This document shows positions 45,931 through 57,353 of a DNA stretch of 64,000 nucleotides, in pieces. Source of the DNA: Romanomermis culicivorax. Lineage: Eukaryota > Nematoda > Enoplea > Mermithida > Mermithidae. The stretch lies in NCBI GenBank assembly GCA_963922205.1, contig CAWUHX010000358.1, positions 215,589 through 279,588 on the forward strand. Reading direction: 5' to 3'. Positions within the stretch are counted from its first letter, which is position 1, and each line of letters opens with the position of its first letter. A model generated the notes under the pieces. The model did not search any database. It was given only the letters and a program-made list of their open reading frames with translations, and was not told the origin of the DNA. A program made the position numbers and the translations under genes.

Positions 45931-47325
45931 CAATTCTTTTTGTGTTGATGCTTTATTATTTTGATCATTTTGTTATTTCTTTTTGTTATTTTTGTCTACC
46001 TTTTGGTTTATGCATTTGTGTTATCTACAGTACGCCCCATTAGCCTGAGTTCCTCGAAGAGCAATCCTTACTCACAGCTATTTTGGGTCGTATCACATGC
46101 CTTTGTGTCAACAAATCGGGCATCGCTCTTGCTGACGCTAATGAATAGCTGTAGGAATTTCTTCTAAAAGATGTTCATATGTTTTGCACATGTACTAAGT
46201 CAACCTCAGTGCTGAGCCTATTCGAACTGGGCAAGTGCCTATGTGCACACAGGCCCTGGGCTGCAAAGACACCTTTGCAGGCATTGGCCTGGGCGTCTCA
46301 ACTCTGCCCCAGTCTTACTGTAGATGTGCAAGTGCTTATGACCGCGTGTCGCTCTATGTTATTATCCATTTTGGACCTTCGCCTTCTCTTTTCATTTTTA
46401 GCCTTTTGCACCCATCTTATATTTTCGTTTGGATAGTCCACCTTCTTATCAGCATCCGTCTGTGTCTACTTTATTGCCCTTCACGTCGTGCAACTCATTT
46501 GCATATTTGTACCGTGGTCTCTGCACTGGCCCTTATTATTGTCAATTATTCGCCCGTCGATTGTTTCGTTGAATAAATGGCTCATTGGACGTTGGTTTAG
46601 CAGCCCACCTAGCCCGTCTCCCCTGCCAGACTAGGTTAGTTTCCTGGTATATTAGTGCTAGGGCAGTTAAGGGCATTCCTTTTTAAGCGGTTTCTCCTCC
46701 CTAGCTCTCACTCATTTATCAACAATACCCCCCCCCCTGAGGTCGGGTCATAAGGGATCTTTTGGTTAACAATCGGGGTCCCATTGCTCAGGCCATCTCA
46801 TTGGTTGCCCTGTCCATCGTCGACACTGACTGGACTAATGATGATCACCCCTAACCTGATGGCGTTGTCCTTACCCTACAGTAGTAACCCTCAGAGTAGC
46901 ACCACAGTACCTATAGCCCCTTCTCTATAGCCAGTACTCACCGGGTTAGGTCAAAGGGAAGCTCACACCTTAGTGCCAGGCCCCACGGCCCCAGTCAAGG
47001 TGACATGGCCATTCCACTTAATGTGACATGGCAAGTCACATTTTGTTGACATGACCATATGGGCTACTTTAATTGTTGGTGACAATAGGACATGCTTAGA
47101 TATTTACTCTTTTGGTGCTTATGAGCCGTTCGCGCAAGTGAGCTCACTCGCTGTTATGAGCCATTCGCACTTTTGAACCCCAACCTATTTCAAGATCTAA
47201 AATGCTTCACTATACTCGTAGTGTACTCGTATACTCGCTTGTTATGATTGTGCTGTTTCGGAAACTCTGTTTTGCGATATTTTTATTATTTCCATTTTCT
47301 TTCTCTTTATTATATTCCCTTCTAA
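45931..47325. other. No gene recognised
   Basis: Short overlapping frames around 45961-46576 are rich in Leu, Cys and Ser without family resemblance or splice partners. The remainder is non-coding in appearance. Confidence 0.45.
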
Positions 47326-48189
47326 AGGCAGATTCATACTTCGTCCGACATCCGGCGTCGGGCATCCGGCATCTGAAAAAGGTCTATTTTTAGATTTTTC
47401 ATCCGGCAAATCGTCCAGCAATCCGGTACCGGATGACGTCATTTTTTCCTTTTCCCACGCTGCCGTCTCATTTTTTTGCCGGAAGACTGGAATTTTGCCG
47501 GATGGGAAGAGTAGAAACAGTTTGTACTTTTCCGGATGCCGGAAAGCATATTTTGTATGTAATTTCAATTGAAGCGCATGTTTGATTGATTTTTGCATAT
47601 ACAATGTATGCGAGAGATATCGATTTTTTTAGTTGACAAAATTTTTTGTTTTTAATCTTGGTTGTTTTTTTTTTGTTTTTTTTTAATTTTTAATCGTTTA
47701 ATTTTTGATTGCTGAGTATTTTGTATGTTTTTTTCGTTCTTGAAAGCATATATGCAGGGTAGTCATATAAAGACTTTTTTCTAGGCGTGATTTATACGCC
47801 TCTGGAAGACTGACAAATTTGACAAATTTCTCTTCAATAAACAGTACAAAATTGCCAGATCAAGCATGTTTTCTTCGTCTGACATCGTAATAATTACGAG
47901 TAGACCTGGAAAATAATATTATATATATTTTCCATACGCAATTTCTCCTGAAACAAAATATTGCGCAGATTTCCAAGTATTTTAAGATAGTAAGAGCAAG
48001 AATAAATTGTCATCCGGCATTTCCGGCGCCGGAAGAAGTATATATTGCCTCCCATCCGGCAACTTGCCGGAAGCTAATTTGCCGGATGCCGGAAACCAAA
48101 TTGCCGGATGCCGGACACTGAATGCCAGAAGCTAAAAATAGCTTGCCGGACGCCGGATGCCGGATGCCGGATGAAGTATGAATCCGCCT
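47326..48189. mobile_element. PIF/Harbinger-type MITE
   Basis: 864 bp with inverted ends: AGGCAGATTCATACTTCGTC on the left and the reverse complement of AGGCGGATTCATACTTCATC on the right. The ends continue as repeated CCGGCAT/CCGGCGT motifs. TAA flanks both sides (47323-47325; 48190-48192), the 3-bp TWA duplication typical of PIF/Harbinger. No transposase is encoded. Confidence 0.8.
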
Positions 48190-50192
48190 TAATTCCTTTA
48201 CATTTATGGCTTTAGTAATTGTTCTTTTTCTTCAAGGAATTTATTTTTCTCATTTATTTGTCTCTATATTTCTTAATTTTGTTTGAATTTGTTATTTATA
48301 TGTAACCACTTTATTGCATTGATAATACGTTTTTAATAAATTTCTCCATGAAAAAATTTTTGAAGTGAATCGGCTGCTTTGTATGAGATTGTTTGGAAGA
48401 GCCGTGGACGAAGAAGATAAAATAGAATTCTAGTGTGTTTTTGTATTAGTTTTGAGGTGTTTTGTTTTTCCCGGGGAAATGTTTTCCAAAACTTTTTTAT
48501 GTGGATGGGAGGCCATTTTGATTTGGAAAAGTACTGTCATGCGCCACTTAAAGATAGGTGGTTATGGTGGATGGTACATAGGTTGTGATAGGTTGTTTTT
48601 GTGACGAACATTAACCAAGTCCAAGATTGGTTGTCTTTGTGACGAACATTCACCAAGTCCAAGAAATAGATTGGTGGTTTCAACTTTTTGGATGGACATG
48701 GGTCCTTTTAGCGGAGTGAAAACACTTCTTTTGTCATAAAATTGTCGATCCAAAACGAAAGTTTCAAGTTTACTGCAGATGAGTGCGAGCAAGATAAAAA
48801 TCTATTGTATATTCAGAAAGCTCAAAAAATTTTGCTTCTTACGGTACACAAAAATTATTTCCTTCTGATTAAGTTCAAATTAAAAATATAAAAAATACGG
48901 CAAACATTGTTTTTCCCCGTTTTCTCAAAAACACTAGTGTGCATAGGTGGTTATGATTCTACGAAGAGGAGAATATAGTTATAGATTTAATACGTCCTAT
49001 TCTGACACCTCGTAATGTTTTCATCGCGTTTCCTTGAAATCAACAATGAATCGTAAAAACAACAATTTGTTGTTTCCATTTCTGTTCATATAAATATTGG
49101 TTGAACAACGATGCATAACCGACTAGTCGTGCATCTTATCGTCAGATTTCATATCAATCTATGTGTGTATGGAAACTTTGTTGACAGTTACGTCAATTAC
49201 TTCAATTTGAATGACGTTCAGAAGAATGGAAACTTATAGATGGATGGCGAAAAGTATGAAACGGGCTGCAGTTTTATTCTGCCAGTAGTTCGGTGAAAGG
49301 CATGTGTTATGTTTTTTACTATTTTATGGGTTTTCAGATTGTAGGATTTTCGGAGCTTTTATAGCTAAGGAAAACATAACTGAAACCTCAAACCTTTCTG
49401 TGAAAGGCTAAAGAAATTCAACTACGAGTACCAAAACAGACAGGTGTCTTTTGCCTTGCCCAGAATTTCTTGCGACCTAATTCCTTACATTTAGGCTGTA
49501 CATGCAACTCTTTATTGTCGGAATTCATCAATTTTCATCACCGAGGACAACATTTTTTCACTCTACATACTGGAGTTCGCACAACTTCGCCTACCTGACG
49601 TTCTTGTTGAAATCCTTTACATGACATTGCTCATGGAGGAGTAATTTTCAATTTTTTACAGTGTTTCCACCCTTTTGAAAATTCGCGTAGAGTAAGTAGA
49701 ACCGGATTTTTCATTTTGATCCAATTTTCATTACGGTTGTAGTAACAATGTGTGCAAAAGAGTATAGTCCGGGACTTCATCTACCACATGTCGCCCACTA
49801 ACGTTTCTGTGCCTATATGTGAGCGTCTTAAAAATGATGCGTCACTTCGCGTTTTAAGCACCCTTTCTGTTTTTTATGAAAATTTAGGATTTTGGTAGTC
49901 CTGAACTGGTTATCCAGTGCCATTACTTGCATTGCTTTTGCATCATATTAATTGTGTGCCTGTTAAGAAGCCAAAGGAGAAAAAGATGGATATTTATTTG
50001 TGTAAAATATGTTTTTATTTACAGACAAATATGCTGACTCGATTATTTATATGCGTTTCAAGAGGATCTTCGTCCTGAGTGGTGTTGATCGAAAACTTCA
50101 CTTCTACTTCATCATTTTATGCTATGATTTTTTTCAGTAGCTAAGGGATGTTAAGCGAATTCAGCTTACGCACAGGTCACCTAATGATAAGA
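48190..50192. other. Non-coding stretch with a small tandem duplication
   Basis: No supported gene. A ~38-bp unit (TTGTGACGAACATT-ACCAAGTCCAAG) is duplicated at about 48594-48662. CpG is about as frequent as expected from base composition, unlike the left half of the window. Confidence 0.5.
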
Positions 50193-50745
50193 GCTTGGTA
50201 TTAGTATAGCATATCTCCACATGGGTCAAAAATCTATTGAAAAAAATATGGAGTTTAAATTAAAATAGTTTATTGGGTAAATCCTCTCTGATTACAAACA
50301 TGATATCAGAAATTTTATAGGAGCAAGTTTTTACGTGTTTTCCAATAAAAATAATTTCAAAGTTCAATCAAAATTTATTCTTGCAAAGTTTTTTGTGTAC
50401 ACCAAAAACCTTCGTATTCTTTTCGATGTATAAGCTTTTTTGCTTCATGAACATCTCAGTACAACTGAACGTTCCAAGCCGACAGTTTTCTTGATTTTGT
50501 TGCCCTTGTAAATCTTGATTTGAGCTCAAAAGTTGCTTTTGCCTAGCAAGTTGTGTTGCCATAACATCTGATATGGTATGTGACGTAAAGAATTGTTCCT
50601 ATAAAATTTCTGATATCATATTCGTAATCAGCGACATCGATTTACCCAAGTAACTATTCTAATTTGAACTCAAAATTTTTTTCAATCGATTTTTGGCTCA
50701 TGTGGAGACATGTTATGTGGAGACATGCTATACTAATACCTAAGA
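50193..50745. repeat. Long inverted repeat element
   Basis: Arms of about 140-150 bp (50193-50330 and 50597-50745) are imperfect inverted copies opening with TTGGTATTAGTATAGCAT; TCTGATATCAT lies near the inner ends. The 266-bp spacer has no clear gene. The right arm carries an internal duplication (GTGGAGACATG). The structure is that of a foldback-type MITE. Confidence 0.75.
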
Positions 50746-52200
50746 ACTTTATGCATCACTCTACAAGTTGGGATGAACTTATGTTTCGTGAACGCCAAAA
50801 TATATGTGCATCGGAGGGAGGGGGAACCAGAAAGTATTGAATGACACCCACGAAGCTATAGTGACCCCATAAGAATTCAGTAGCACTACTCAACTCTAGC
50901 TTGAGACACTTTGATGAAGCCGGTTCCAAACCTCTGGTAAGGTTGCGTTTGCAGAAAATTCGATCGTTGCATTTATGGATTACATTTTCGAAATAAAGTA
51001 GTGATTGACTTTGTGAAACTTTCTGAATGAACGACAAATACGTAATTGTATAGTACGCGAAACTTTGTGCGACAACTTCTGAATTTTCCTTCTGAGATGC
51101 ACTTTTAAGAGATATGACATTTTTTAGAACGTGTGACTACGCAACAAAATATTTTATTATCATTAATGTTAAATTTTTGAAAATTTGACCGTCGCTGGTT
51201 GATTGATTTTGGCGATCTATTACGTGACTTTTTTGTAATTACGGTTGTGAGAAAATATAGAAAGCTCATATTAGATTCTCAAGAGACGATGTTCTGCAGT
51301 CTGCTTCCATAAAGGACGACATTGAAAAGCAAGTAATTTTCTTTTTTCTTCTAAACCACATCACGTATGAAATTGAAAAATTAAAAAATCTACATGTGTG
51401 ATATAAGATAGCGATCATTGACAAATCGCAATCTTTTTGCATATGTTGTAACTTTTCTTCTGCTGCATTCTGGTACGGTGAAGACACTTCATTATAAAAT
51501 AGGTGTTTACAGCTCTTAACACCGAAAGTTATACTAGTGATGTATAGTAGTGATTTGTTTATTAATTTATGAGCATCAAAACTGAAAAATTTAACCGAAA
51601 TGACACATTAGTTGTGAAAATTTTGAATCAACTGTTACTTTCAGCTAAATTAACAACATTGTGATAACGTGTGCAAGAGTCAACATAAGTTTATTAGCTA
51701 TGGTAGAATCTCAACCTGACTTGATATGCACATTCAGGAGTAAATTACTTACATACTTGCGAGTATCAAATATGATGGTCTTGATTTCTCGAATTGATTT
51801 CTCGAATTAAAACCACTAGGTTGAATACTTGCGTTAAATCTTGATCTGATTTATGAAATATACGACCTTTATGATCGATTTTTTCGAAACTCTTCTGAAA
51901 ATTGGAACCGAAGACCAAGTTCTATTTCATATTTTTGTAATTTCCTGTTTAACCGAACATCGTATAGAGCTGCAAATTTACGTACAAACTCGCCTTTTCC
52001 TCGAAAACTTTTATGTAAGAAAATTTAACAGTAAAAACTTCAAAGGAGCGATTTTTTCGACAGTACCCATTCATACGCATGTGCCCTTTTTCGATTCGGA
52101 AGCATTTCATAAAAAATTAACATACAGGTTTTTCATTCAGGTATGCTAGATCACTTGTAGTTCTCGATGGTATCCACGTAGTACTGATGTTAACTTGCAC
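50746..52200. other. No gene recognised; weak MITE similarity at the end
   Basis: No coding frame is supported. 51860-52130 has blocks (AACAGTAAAAACTT; GGAAGCATTTCATAAAAAAT) weakly like the MITE family at 4573 and 61199. A splice-acceptor-like TTTTTTTATTCAG ends at 52214, so an untranslated exon of the receptor gene may lie in this stretch. Confidence 0.4.
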
Positions 52201-52224
52201 ATTTTTTTATTCAGGGCAGAAACG

Positions 52225-52860
52225 ATGCATAATTATTCAACCTATTACGCTAATTATACCGACCCCGATAAGTTATTTTACGGCAGTATAACCAATGCTT
52301 TACGCGGTTCGTTGGGAATTCTGGCTATTTTCTTCAACTTTTTAGTCATTTGCATATTTGGCACTCATAAACATTTGCGAACATCAAAAATCAACTGGGC
52401 TGTTTCTAATTTGATGTTCAGCAACATATTGATGTGCTCGATGTTGGTAATCTACAGTTTTATCAAACTGACGGACCGCCGGGCGCCTTATTCCACGGAA
52501 ATGTGTCTGGTTCTCAATTGGTTCATGGTGTCGGCCAGTTTTGGCCCGACGTGGAGTATCGTTTTAATGACCAGTTTGCGAGCGCTGTTTTATTCTAAAA
52601 GGTCGAAGAAGTGGGACGAAATTTTAACGTTGGAACGTTTGATTATTTTGAGGCTATTTCTAGCCTTTTTGGATGTTCTTTTCGCAACGGTGGTCATTTT
52701 CGACGTGACCGATTTAACAAAGAAAACGCATTGCGCTTACCAAATCATGTTGGAAAAATCATCGTTCTATGTTTTGTACAATTTGATCGTGGGCATTTTG
52801 CTTTTGATTTGCGGATTGGCGTCGTTGATCACGAGGACTAAGTTGAGGAAAAGACTTCTG
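52225..52860 (+). CDS. GPCR, coding exon 1 (TM1-TM5)
   Basis: First 212 codons of a rhodopsin-family-like seven-transmembrane receptor, which would signal at the plasma membrane through G proteins. ATG 52225 is the first Met after a likely acceptor (TTTTTTTATTCAG to 52214). N-glycosylation sites lie at N3 and N10. TM1 about 29-46 (with an Asn at 38), TM2 56-80, TM3 94-122, TM4 137-160, TM5 181-203. Cys94 and Cys170 are placed for the usual ECL1-ECL2 disulfide. The DRY motif is replaced by TSLRALF (Arg119 kept). The exon ends in phase 0 at a donor CTG|GTGAGC. The ligand is unknown. The divergence resembles nematode-type or other invertebrate orphan receptors. Confidence 0.85.
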
Positions 52861-53284
52861 GTGAGCAACGAGAATTTTAATATTACACGAACCATATCGT
52901 CGGGGTTTTGTGGTCACGATAATCTCGACACCGCAATCTTTGCACACTGATCCTCTGAGGAGCAATGCATTATAACATCTGAACCACACGGTACAGTGCG
53001 CATCTACTCCCATTTATGATATGCAGAGTGCAGTGATCATATCGTACGTTAAATCTATGAATGTATAGGAGCCAAAATCTATCGTGGGTGAAAGAACTTT
53101 TGAAATTTTTTGCCTTTATTCATTTTTTCATTTCGTTTTCATGTTAATTCATTGAACTGTAAAAAAGAATGTAACTTACGAGAGGAGAGACATTAGACAT
53201 GCATAAATCGGGTCCCTCGCATTGGCTTTCTATTATTTATCATATCAAAGCAAAGTAAGATTATCGGGCACCATTTGAATACTC

Positions 53285-54057
53285 CAGTGGCGGACACTGG
53301 GGGCGGGGGCGCCCCCGTCCCGAAATCATGTTCTAAAAATGAAAATTAAGGAATTTAAAACCGAAAACTTGCATTTTGGTGAACTTTAGAAGATCAAAAT
53401 CTCAAACTTTTCCGTTGCTTCGCGCCGGTCATGGGTAAAATAATAATTATTCTCTGTCAGGCGTGGCCGTTAGCATATCTACTTCCACTTACTAATCAAC
53501 CGTCAACAGTTTCTATCAATTGAAAGACCTTGTCTCATTTTGTAATCCATAAGTCAGTATTTCGCCGAAAATTGATATTTATCAATTCTATCAATTTTTT
53601 CTCTCGAGGCTTGGAATTTTCAAAACGTTTCCAACATGAACTTTTTCATTTATAGACGATGACGATTGAAGTCATCATTCTGGACTGCAATTTTAGAGCT
53701 TCTATTCAGGGATATTTGTTGTGGAGATTCAGTTTCCAACGTTTTAGAATATAATAAGCTGAAAATTTTTCCAAACAAATGTTTTATTAGTTTGATTTTA
53801 ATTTATATCTCGACGTTGAGAAAGTTCCTTTTCCGGCGTTTTAGATAGTGATAATCCAGAAATTTCTCTGGTGCTGGGCGCCGGACTAAGAAATAAGTAC
53901 AATTCTCTAATCGACTCGATTATTTGATATTTTTTATTGCTGTCTCTGATCTTTTTAAATTAAAAAAATCGTTTGTATGTCGATGCAAATAATTCAACAA
54001 AAATATAAAAATTGAAAAAAAATCTCGCCCCCTCCGAATTTCCTGCGTCCGCCACTG
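53285..54057. mobile_element. hAT-type MITE with 8-bp TSD
   Basis: 773 bp. Inverted ends CAGTGGCGGAC on both sides and an exact 8-bp duplication GAATACTC (53277-53284; 54058-54065). CAGTG ends plus 8 bp are diagnostic of hAT. No transposase is encoded. Interior 53345-53450 resembles the repeat at 62370-62460, including CTTCGCGCCGGTCATGGG. Confidence 0.92.
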
Positions 54058-54647
54058 GAATACTCCTTAGTTTATGTCTCAAAATGGAAAGCTTGCTAAG
54101 ATTAATACTTGAAAATTGGGCGTGTGGAAATCTGGAGGGATTTAGCCAGGATCAAAACCCCTGCACCTCGAAGCCATAGATTATTGAAATAAATATAATA
54201 TTTTGATTTTTTGATTTTGATGTTTTACTTACATATAAGTTGAGCTTCGATTTTTCGCTTTCATACCGCAACTGAATTTTTTGAAGTACAAAATTGCCGT
54301 ATGACCGGCCTTCAGTGCTATTCTAATGAAATTTCCTAACTTTAATTTGAACATCCAATCAAATGCATAGTATATGTATGATTCATTTATATACCGCTCA
54401 CTATTGGCTTTTTGATTTATTTTTCTAATGTTCTTTCTTCCCTTTCGTAATGTTGCTGCAATTATAATATTATTATTCCTATTTTTAAACACATTTTAGT
54501 GCACTGTAACTAGCATTGAAAATTCTCAAAACCAAGGAAAGTATAATTTTCTGAAATTCATTTCAATTTCATGTACAACAAGAAAAGCTGGTGTCACAAG
54601 TAGTTGTGATCTGCTGAAAAGGCCGAACCTGAAAAATTTTAATGTTA

Positions 54648-55015
54648 TAAATTAATAGATTGCGTTACAAGAAGCCTGCATGCTGTTGAAGTTTTGATAT
54701 AACGAAATTTAGAAGTATCTGAAGTCCAACGACCATGAGCTTTAACGACGTCATGAGGGTTGCCTGCCTCAGACGCCGTACTGCACCACCTGATCTGGAG
54801 CTGTGAGTTCCATATGCTTTTGCATTTAATCCCATTTCTGTCAAAATTTGTAAAAAATGTTCTCTAGCTCTCGTGTAGGTCAATTTTTTTATCGCCTTAC
54901 TTAAAGGCTTTGTCTTTACATGGAACAGTGCTACGGAAAATGACTTCCGAGGAAGATGGTTTGATACTGGTCGTCTGCCTTTATATGAAAGTAGAAACGT
55001 AATCTGAAAAGCAAG
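54648..55015 (-). pseudogene. Tyrosine recombinase fragment (DIRS/Crypton-like)
   Basis: Minus-strand C-terminal catalytic region of a tyrosine recombinase. Readable elements in order are YTRAREHFLQIL, YGTHSSRSGGA (H-x2-R box), then after a frameshift AHGRWTSDTSKFRYI (H/W box and catalytic Tyr). Such enzymes cut and rejoin DNA via the Tyr. Eukaryotic genomes carry them in DIRS retroelements and Cryptons. No RT or other domain is adjacent, so the element class is open. A frameshift after GGA and the missing N-terminus make it dead. Confidence 0.75.
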
Positions 55016-55107
55016 TTTTAGCTTCTATGCAAGCTACAGTAAGAAAAATGCAAATAAGAACTATGAGCTGTTCTTCGATCAGAACAGTAAATCTCATTGC
55101 ATTACTA

Positions 55108-55355
55108 TGGTCTTTTTTTCTTGAAATGCTTCTAAATTATAAAAGTTGAAAGCAAGTACTGTTCCATATTTCCACGATTTCTGTCTAAACCTTGAGTCGC
55201 ATAGGATTTAAAATTTATAGACTTACTCAATTAACCTTTAACAATTTTTGAATACAAATTTTACAGCAAAGGTTTTCTGAAAACAAATTTTGAAACAATA
55301 ATAATTTTTGTCATTTTTAAATTTAGAAGGTTTTTATAAGAAACAAACTTTAGCT
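55108..55355. repeat. MITE family copy D
   Basis: Contains TTGAAATGCTTCTAAATTA, AGCAAGTACTGTTCCA, TTTCCACGATTTCTG and ATAAGAAACAAACTT, matching copies at 39115 and 61083. Confidence 0.65.
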
Positions 55356-55384
55356 CTCGGTATCTGGAATTGTAATTAAACGTT

Positions 55385-55580
55385 GTGACCGCCCAACTGG
55401 AAAAAACACTTTTTTTGGCCTTTTTGGGAAAATTTTCAATTTTTTCGACTATTTTTGGGATTATTGGGGACTCCCCAAAATTTTGGGAATTCTGGTATAT
55501 TATCCCAAAATTTTGGGAATTCTGGTATCCCACCCCAAAACGTTTGGGTTTACCTCCCTACAACTGGTCGGACCCCTTAC
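55385..55580. repeat. Dispersed repeat related to the 62.3-62.9 kb array
   Basis: GGCCTTTTTGGGAAAATTTT, the short tandem AAAATTTTGGGAATTCTGGT (two copies) and the end CAACTGGTCGGACCCCTTAC are shared in pattern with 62610-62710 (GGCCTTTTTTGGGAAAAATT, CAACTGGTCGGAGGTCTTAC). Confidence 0.6.
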
Positions 55581-56523
55581 AGTATGTGCGTTTCATAATT
55601 ATGACGTTTAATTGGATATTGAGTACCTATTGTATTGCAAAAAAAGACAAAAACCAGTTTACTTTTACCTGAGAAGTTTTGACGTTGGACACTTAACACT
55701 GAGATGTATGTACGCAGTCTTTTTTGTATTTTTTCGATTAGAACTATACTTATTCAATGCTCAATCCCTGAAGCGTTCAGCACTTTTTCGACAGTCAAAT
55801 GTTTTTTTAGCCACTAGAAGCCGGGGGCTCAACCTGTTTCCGGCCAAAAGTTGTGAATGAAAAGTAAAAGTATTCAAGACAGATTATTTTGATCTCTATC
55901 TTCTGATGGTTGAAACCTAAAAAATATTTTCCATGTCGGAATAACAAAACGATATTCGATGCCTTGGAGAAAACGAGAAAAAATCCGAAAGAGCTCTCCT
56001 TGAGTTCTATTATATTAACTGAAACTCGAATGTCAAGAAATACTCTGTTATCATCTACAGACTGATCAAGGGAAGAGAGTATAACATGAAACCAGCGACA
56101 TTATTTTATGGTTCACTGTACTTTTTTGACAGATATTGGATTAATGGACAAATTTGGAGAAGAATCTCTTTGAAATGCCTAGTTTCATACGTAAAATATT
56201 TTATAACCCTTAAGGCCCGAATTGCTGTACGAGGAGTAACTTTTCTCGAGAGTAAATCTCGGAGTAAGACTACTCTCGGAGTAGCTACTCCTGGAGTAAA
56301 TGTCGGAGTAGGCTACTCCTACTCGGTATTGCTGAAAGCAGAGTAGCGGCGGAGTAGCTACTCTCGGAGTAAATCTCCGAGTAGCAAAAAATCGGAGTAA
56401 ATCTCGGAGTAACAAAAAAGTGAACAATTTCTTGATATTATTTTGTTGTATTGTACGCAAGTTTTTTCTGTTGATTTTATCCCGAAACTCGATTTTCATT
56501 CTCATATTGTTATTTGATCAGTA

Positions 56524-57078
56524 ATGAGCGGCAAGAAAAAATCATGCGATCGCAATTTTTCTGACTTAGAAGTTAACTTTTTGTTGGAGCACGTTGATAG
56601 CTGAAAAGATATTATTGAAAGCAAAAAAACAGATAGTTTGCAACGAAGATCAAAATATCTGGAAAGCATCAAAACTGATGATATCAGTGCAAAAGTTTCA
56701 AAATTATCAACAGCAACTAATATCTGCCCAAAACAAAGCAATAAATTGATTTGTGCATCGTCCACCTACAGTAATCCTGATGCTTTAGAGCAGGGAATTC
56801 TTGAAATACAAAAACGAAATTTGATCCAGCACCATAGCAATGATTTTTATGCAAGAGGAACATGCTCTAAGGAAAAAAGCATTGGAGTGCGAAATTTTGG
56901 CCTCAGAAGCAGAAGCAAATTACTATTTGATCAAGTCAAATTTAGCTCAAGCTGCTCGTACATCAGCCAGTATTCAGAAAAGTCATTGATCGACCACAGG
57001 GGAAAATACGCAATTGCCCTACAATCCCGGATCAGTATTAGCTGGACCAGTTTACCAGTCGTTGGATTCCCATTTTGA
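56524..57078 (+). pseudogene. Harbinger Myb/SANT-like DNA-binding protein remnant
   Basis: Starts MSGKKKSCDRNFSDLEVNFLLEHV, the usual opening of the SANT/Myb-like accessory protein of PIF/Harbinger elements (basic lead, then NF-x2-LE-x3-LL). A TGA near 56602, where a Trp would fit, interrupts the domain. The frame then runs on through a Ser/Lys-rich middle to 57078. It would bind element ends and bring the transposase to the nucleus. Confidence 0.55.
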
Positions 57079-57296
57079 GAGAGAAACAACTGGCCTGCCC
57101 AGTGTATCGCCATCGTTGAATATCTGATGTAAATTACCTTCGTCTCGGGCGAAAAACTATTATATGGATTTCTTGAATTTTTGAGTTTTTCGTACAATAT
57201 TGTTACAAGTTGGTGTACTGTTTCTTTATTGAATCGGTATCGCAAGCGAAAATCGACGTTACTGTAGTTTTCGAATGGATAAGTACGTCTAATCAA
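56931..57296 (-). pseudogene. Harbinger nuclease (HARBI1-like), N-terminal remnant
   Basis: Reads RRTYPFENYSNVDFRLRYRF, then NKETVHQLVTILYEKL and NSFSPETKVI, the family pattern of a DF-x-RF-RF helix, an L-x3-L helix and LSPE-K. The catalytic DDE part is absent, displaced or lost to the foldback insertion. Convergent to the Myb-like gene, as in autonomous Harbinger elements. Confidence 0.6.
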
Positions 57297-57353
57297 ATGA
57301 AGAGAAATAATTTGATTTTAAGCAGTAATATCTTCCAAGAAATCAAGCAAACC

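Noticed and set aside
46179..46576. Overlapping ORFs of 85 and 113 codons
   Set aside because: Two frames overlap, composition is low complexity and no family or splice partner is visible.
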